NCBI GenBank assembly: GCA_903926075.1
Contig: CAIYHQ010000052.1
Span: 1-61,412 of the forward strand
Reading direction: 5' to 3'
Origin: an uncultured Methanomicrobiales archaeon
GTDB lineage: Archaea; Halobacteriota; Methanomicrobia; Methanomicrobiales; Methanospirillaceae
DNA: 61,412 nucleotides
Part shown: positions 57,664 to 61,412 of the stretch, piece after piece
Numbering within the stretch: the stretch's first letter is position 1
Layout of the letters: each line of letters begins with the position of its first letter
Made by a program: the position numbers and the translations under genes
The notes under the pieces: generated by a model
Told to the model about the DNA's origin: nothing
The model's input: the letters and a program-made list of their open reading frames with translations, nothing else
Database searches by the model: none

Positions 57664-57751
57664 TTTTACCTTTTTTTTTACTGGATTTGTCCTGAAAAGT
57701 TTTTGTGCTCATATAAAAACACTTATCAGTAACATCTGATCAGTAGTTATC

Positions 57752-58168
57752 ATGGAATTAAAAGAGAAGATACTTGCAGTAGTGTCTGGCCCGCATGTGA
57801 ATGCTGTAGCCACGGTTGATGAGGGAAAACCTGTAGTCAGATTTATGGTCCTTGGTGGGTTTGATGACATGACTTTTGTAGGAGGGACAATGAAAAGCTC
57901 AGCCAAAGTCAACCAGATTAAAAAGAACCCACAATCAGCTCTAACAACATGGTCAGGAAAGGAGTTTTCAGATCCCTATGTCGAGGTATTAGCAATAGGA
58001 GAAGTCCATGATGATCTCGAGACAAAAAAACAATACTGGAACCCAATGTTTGAAAAGCATTTCCAGTCTGTTGACAATCCGGATTATGTAATCCTGAAAT
58101 TCATTGCTCAGGAAATCGTATACCATGAACCAAAGACAATGGAGATAGAGACCTGGAAGAGAGGCTGA
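57752..58168 (+). CDS. FMN-binding split-barrel (pyridoxamine 5'-phosphate oxidase-like) protein
   Basis: A 138-residue split-barrel protein. Signs: VSGPHVNAVATVDEGKPVVRFMVLGGFDDMTFVGGTMKSSAKVNQIKKNPQ. It is likely flavin- or F420-binding and related to general-stress/PNPOx-like proteins. It is followed 4 bases later by a DUF3795 gene with which it seems to be cotranscribed. Confidence 0.85.
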   Translation: MELKEKILAVVSGPHVNAVATVDEGKPVVRFMVLGGFDDMTFVGGTMKSSAKVNQIKKNPQSALTTWSGKEFSDPYVEVLAIGEVHDDLETKKQYWNPMFEKHFQSVDNPDYVILKFIAQEIVYHEPKTMEIETWKRG

Positions 58169-58172
58169 ATTT

Positions 58173-58616
58173 TTGTTTGAGATGGTAACACCCTGTGGAT
58201 TGTACTGTGGTAATTGCGCATTTTATAAAGACGGTGATGTCAGAAAACATGCCAAGGATCTCGCTATCCTCCTTGAAGGGTTTGAAAATCTGGTCCCAAT
58301 AATTGCCGAACATGCACCGGAATTCAGGAATTATGAGGCATTTGGTTCAGTTCTTGAATCTCTGTCTTCAGTACAATGTCCTGGTTGTAGAGCTAAAGAT
58401 GTTCCAGATCATATACAGGATTGTTCATTCAGAAAGTGTTCAATGGAGAAAGGGGTTTTATTTTGTGGAGAGTGTAAAGATTTCCCGTGTTCAGACGCAC
58501 CTCAGAAGAACCCGCCTGTTGCCGAAAAATGGAGAGCTAATGGAGATAGATTGCGGGATATAGGGATTAATCAATATTACGAGGAAGTAAGGAAAAAACC
58601 AAGATATCTACATTGA
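58173..58616 (+). CDS. DUF3795 cysteine-rich protein
   Basis: A 147-residue protein with cysteine pairs in TPCGLYCGNCAFY, QCPGCR, CSFRKC and FCGECKDFPC, the DUF3795 pattern; probably zinc or Fe-S binding. The TTG at 58173 has gagg eight bases ahead; ATG 58182 is an alternative (MVTPCGLYCG). It follows the split-barrel gene by 4 bases. The function is unknown. A T/A homopolymer tract (58623-58647) follows, probably termination for both strands. Confidence 0.82.
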   Translation: MFEMVTPCGLYCGNCAFYKDGDVRKHAKDLAILLEGFENLVPIIAEHAPEFRNYEAFGSVLESLSSVQCPGCRAKDVPDHIQDCSFRKCSMEKGVLFCGECKDFPCSDAPQKNPPVAEKWRANGDRLRDIGINQYYEEVRKKPRYLH

Positions 58617-58617
58617 T

Positions 58618-58649
58618 AATACTTTTTTTTAAAAAAAAAATTTTTTAAG
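58618..58649. terminator. Bidirectional T/A-run terminator region
   Basis: The sequence actttttttt followed by aaaaaaaaaattttttt lies between the stops of the convergent DUF3795 gene and the REC-PAS gene. T-runs are present on both strands, as expected for archaeal termination; no hairpin is required. Confidence 0.45.
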
Positions 58650-60149
58650 TCAGAACCTTGATGATATATCATGGCATAAAGTGACAATCTGAAAAGACTC
58701 ATTTGCCTTCACAACCGTCGCATTTATCTCTACAAGAGTTAATTTACCATCAAGATGAATATAATTTATTTCGAAATTTCTAATCTTTCCATCTCTGATA
58801 CACCTGAGTAGAGCCTCTTTGTTCCTTTCCTCTTCATCAGGTGAAGTCCATTCGAGAATGCTTCTCCCCTTAATATCATCCAGTTTACTGTATCCGGTAA
58901 GCCGGATATACTCGATGTTTGCATCAATAACACAACCGGATTTATCAAGAATTACGTAACCCGTGTCGGTGGTCTCAACAAGTGTGCGGTATCGTTGTTC
59001 ACTTTCATATAATGAGGCTTCCTGTTTTTTTCTTTCAGTAATATCTCTTACCGTCCCAAGTAATGCATATTCACCTTGAAATGTTATTTTTTCCATTGTA
59101 AACTCTGCATCACGTATTTCTCCTGATTTCGTGAGATAATGGGCAAAATAATGGGAGGGGATGGCCTCTCCTGCTATTCTCTTTATTGCATATTCATACA
59201 TCACTTCTCGGTCACCAGGAGGAAGAAGGTCCCATACGTTGATTTTTTTAAGCTCCTCACTAGTATATCCTGTCACAAGAGGTATTTTCTGATTAAAGAA
59301 CAGAAAGCCTGTATCCCGGTATATATACACAAGATCATGACTATTCTCTGCAATCAGCTTGTATTTCTCCTCGCTGTCAAGAAGTGCCTCCTGGGCTTTC
59401 TTTTCTTCTGTAATATCGATAGCATATGAAAAAAAGAGGTCCTGGTTCCCTATCTGAATTCTTTCACATGAGAGATGTGCAATTATCTTCTCACCAGATT
59501 TTGTATTAATCTCTATTTCATTGTCCCGAATCGAGCCATTCTCATGTATTGCATTAACTATATGTACGAGAGTATTTTGATCAGCAAAGATTTCGAGCTC
59601 ATCTATTTTTTTACCGATCACTTCTTCACGGGAATAACCGATTTTCTTAAGAAAAGCATTATTAACATCAATGAATGTTCCATCTTCAGTTGAATTTATC
59701 ATTGAAATACTCGGATTTTTAAAAAAGACTTCGAAAAATTTTTTCTCAGATTTTATTCTTGCAAGTTCAGCCTCTCGTCTCCGCACTGATTGACGTATTT
59801 TGTGAGTGAGTTCTGCAAACTGAGATAAAGTATCATTTCCTTTCTGAATATAGAAATCAGCACCACTGTTTATTGCTTCAATTACTACTTCTTCACGTCC
59901 TTTACCTGTAAAAAGGATAAAAGGTATATCAACATTCTTTAAACGCACTTTTTTTAAAAATTCTATTCCATCAATTCCAGGCATCTGGTAATCTGATATA
60001 ATTGCATCATATGACTGCAGGTCTACTGAATCAAGAACATTATTTGCTGAAGTATTTGTATCAACGAGGAACTCCTTTGATCTCTCAATAAATTTTTTCC
60101 CGATTAAGAGAAGATCAGGGTCATCATCGACATAGAGCACTTGATACAT
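58650..60149 (-). CDS. Response regulator-PAS-PAS-PAS signalling protein
   Basis: A 499-residue protein. Receiver domain 1-120 with the acidic pair DDD at 8-10 and phospho-acceptor Asp53 in ISDYQMPGIDG, and Lys in IQKGND. Then come PAS domains at about 140-255, 262-380 and 385-499, with the PAC linker words RDITERKK, DITEEKK and HDISSRF. There is no histidine kinase or other output domain; the protein stops after the third PAC. Such REC-PAS proteins are abundant in Methanomicrobiales and may act by protein contacts. It is divergent from the next protein, with 171 bases between. Confidence 0.92.
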   Translation of the reverse strand: MYQVLYVDDDPDLLLIGKKFIERSKEFLVDTNTSANNVLDSVDLQSYDAIISDYQMPGIDGIEFLKKVRLKNVDIPFILFTGKGREEVVIEAINSGADFYIQKGNDTLSQFAELTHKIRQSVRRREAELARIKSEKKFFEVFFKNPSISMINSTEDGTFIDVNNAFLKKIGYSREEVIGKKIDELEIFADQNTLVHIVNAIHENGSIRDNEIEINTKSGEKIIAHLSCERIQIGNQDLFFSYAIDITEEKKAQEALLDSEEKYKLIAENSHDLVYIYRDTGFLFFNQKIPLVTGYTSEELKKINVWDLLPPGDREVMYEYAIKRIAGEAIPSHYFAHYLTKSGEIRDAEFTMEKITFQGEYALLGTVRDITERKKQEASLYESEQRYRTLVETTDTGYVILDKSGCVIDANIEYIRLTGYSKLDDIKGRSILEWTSPDEEERNKEALLRCIRDGKIRNFEINYIHLDGKLTLVEINATVVKANESFQIVTLCHDISSRF

Positions 60150-60320
60150 TCAGCACTTCCTTTTTAAGTTTAGTGTTTTTATAGAAAAACGTTTGATATT
60201 AGTAGTAAAGAGATTTTATTAAATTTAATATGATCTAAGGAGTTTTTCTCAATTTTCCAGTACCTCTTATGGAAGATCATAGGAAAAAGGTATCTCCAAG
60301 TAGACAGACAATAGAGAGTA

Positions 60321-61412
60321 ATGGCAGATCTTATCCGGGTCCTTTATGTCGATGATGAACCTTACCTTCTTGACATTGGGAAGATATTCCTGGAAAAACT
60401 GGGAGATTTTTCAGTTACAACTATTGATTCTGCTGCATCAGCTTTTGAACTTATCAGTAAGGAAAAATTTGATGCCATCATTTCAGATTACCAGATGCCG
60501 GAAATGGATGGGATTACGTTCCTTAAACGACTAAAAGAATCTGGAAATAATACACCCTTCATCATTTTTACGGGGAGGGGACGTGAAGAGGTTGCAATTG
60601 ATGCACTCAACAACGGCGCCGATTTTTATATTCAGAAAGGCGGAGAGCCAAAGGCTCAGTTCACTGAACTTGTTCACAAGATCCGATCGGCAGTAAACCG
60701 TCTGAGGACAGAAAAACTAGCAAAGGATGCCGAGAGACGACTATATGATATTATCAATTTCCTGCCTGATGCAACATTTGCGATAGATAATAACGGTCAA
60801 GTTATTGCATGGAACAAAGCAATTGAGGAGATGACCGGTATCTCTGCACGTGATATCCTTGATAAGGGAAATTATGAATACTCAATCCCATTTTATGGGG
60901 AGCGTCGTCCCACCCTTATCGATCTTGTGTCTATTCCAGATGAAGAACTTATCAATAAATGGTATTCGATAATTAAAAAAGAAGGAGATATCCTTATCGC
61001 AGAGACTAAGCTTCCACGTCCTCTTGGTAGACATTCAGTGCTTCTTGGAAAGGCATCCCGCCTCTATAACAGTGAAGGGATTGTTATTGGGGCCATTGAA
61101 TCCATCCGGGATATCACGGAACAGAAACAAACCCAGTATGAACTCAGGAAAGCCCATGACGAGTATATAGATCTGCTTGAGCATATGACAGATGTATATT
61201 ACCGAAGCGATATGCAGGGAAGGCTAATTCTTGCAAGTAGATCATGGGCAAAAGTCCTTGGATATGGTGACCTTTCTCTATGTCTGGGCAAAAATATTGC
61301 TGATACTTTTTATCTCGAACCTACCGACCGCAAAAAATTACTCGAGGAACTATATCGGAAGGGTTTTGTGTCAGATTACGAAATTGTTCTTAAGAAGAGA
61401 GATGGGACCCAG
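60321..61412 (+). CDS. Response regulator-PAS signalling protein, 3' end missing
   Basis: An open frame of 364 codons from ATG 60321 to the window end. It begins with a receiver domain (DDEP at 11-14, Asp56 in ISDYQMPEMDG, IQKGGE near 112), then PAS domains (LYDIINFLPDATFAIDNNG and YIDLLEHMTDVYYRSDMQG). It is a paralogue of the divergent protein ending at 60149. The true C-terminus, possibly with a kinase domain, is outside the window. The site atagagagta precedes the ATG. The 171-base gap between the pair holds only A/T-rich promoter-like sequence. Confidence 0.9.
   Translation, partial: MADLIRVLYVDDEPYLLDIGKIFLEKLGDFSVTTIDSAASAFELISKEKFDAIISDYQMPEMDGITFLKRLKESGNNTPFIIFTGRGREEVAIDALNNGADFYIQKGGEPKAQFTELVHKIRSAVNRLRTEKLAKDAERRLYDIINFLPDATFAIDNNGQVIAWNKAIEEMTGISARDILDKGNYEYSIPFYGERRPTLIDLVSIPDEELINKWYSIIKKEGDILIAETKLPRPLGRHSVLLGKASRLYNSEGIVIGAIESIRDITEQKQTQYELRKAHDEYIDLLEHMTDVYYRSDMQGRLILASRSWAKVLGYGDLSLCLGKNIADTFYLEPTDRKKLLEELYRKGFVSDYEIVLKKRDGTQ

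Overview
This window is chromosomal DNA of a methanogenic euryarchaeon. The supporting genes are both subunits of the archaeal D-family DNA polymerase, CofD and CofH for coenzyme F420, archaeal-type riboflavin synthase, RadB, a CDC48/VAT ATPase, an archaeal methionine synthase and the archaeal phosphomevalonate-dehydratase route to isoprenoids. REC-PAS signalling proteins, dockerin-like secreted proteins and a small Pol-II intein point to Methanomicrobiales, perhaps a Methanospirillum-like lineage. That placement is inference; no 16S or mcr gene is present.

Layout. 1-1010: remnants of an IS701-like transposase (frameshifted, truncated) joined to the tail of a Schlafen/AAA_4-type protein. 1.0-4.0 kb: trpB2 and a secreted protein with 36 cysteines in six modules. 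4.1-12.2 kb: the most unusual region, a candidate peptide-modification (RiPP) locus. It has two paralogous precursor-like peptides of 40 and 43 residues, which no long-ORF search would favour. Around them lie three stand-alone PqqD-like domains, one radical SAM/SPASM protein, an ABC exporter, an HPr-kinase-like/S26-peptidase fusion, a PF14907-type nucleotidyltransferase and a small flavodoxin. A tRNA-Leu(CAA) borders it. 12.4-21 kb: cysteine desulfurase, DNA polymerase II large subunit with a 165-residue mini-intein ending in Gln, HEAT protein, DUF1646 transporter and two secreted proteins.

21-26.7 kb: an AcnX-UbiD-UbiX operon matching the archaeal mevalonate-phosphate branch, an HD phosphohydrolase and cofD. 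26.8-30.3 kb: a HEAT-repeat protein apparently starting at CTG, a predicted non-discriminating AspRS and a methionine synthase. 30.3-38.3 kb: Cache-domain sensor, KaiC-like protein with a degenerate P-loop, acyl-CoA ligase, CDC48, then larC-radB. 38.4-44.4 kb: a GerW/DUF2953 operon, a MacB-type ABC operon with its secreted and membrane partners, and CorA. 44.5-52.9 kb: aminotransferase-ribC-ribH-aminotransferase operon, purE, thiC, small redox enzymes, cofH and signal peptidase. 53-61.4 kb: anchored solute-binding protein, polymerase small subunit, K+-independent H+-pyrophosphatase, small proteins, and a divergent pair of REC-PAS proteins, the last one cut by the window end.

How the parts may work together. 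In the RiPP candidate, PqqD domains would capture the conserved leader of the precursors. The radical SAM enzyme would modify the short Cys-containing core, with flavodoxin as a possible electron donor. The kinase/peptidase fusion could phosphorylate or cleave, and the ABC transporter export. None of the chemistry is shown by sequence alone. Long-range statements about names and families rest on motif recognition, since no search could be run.
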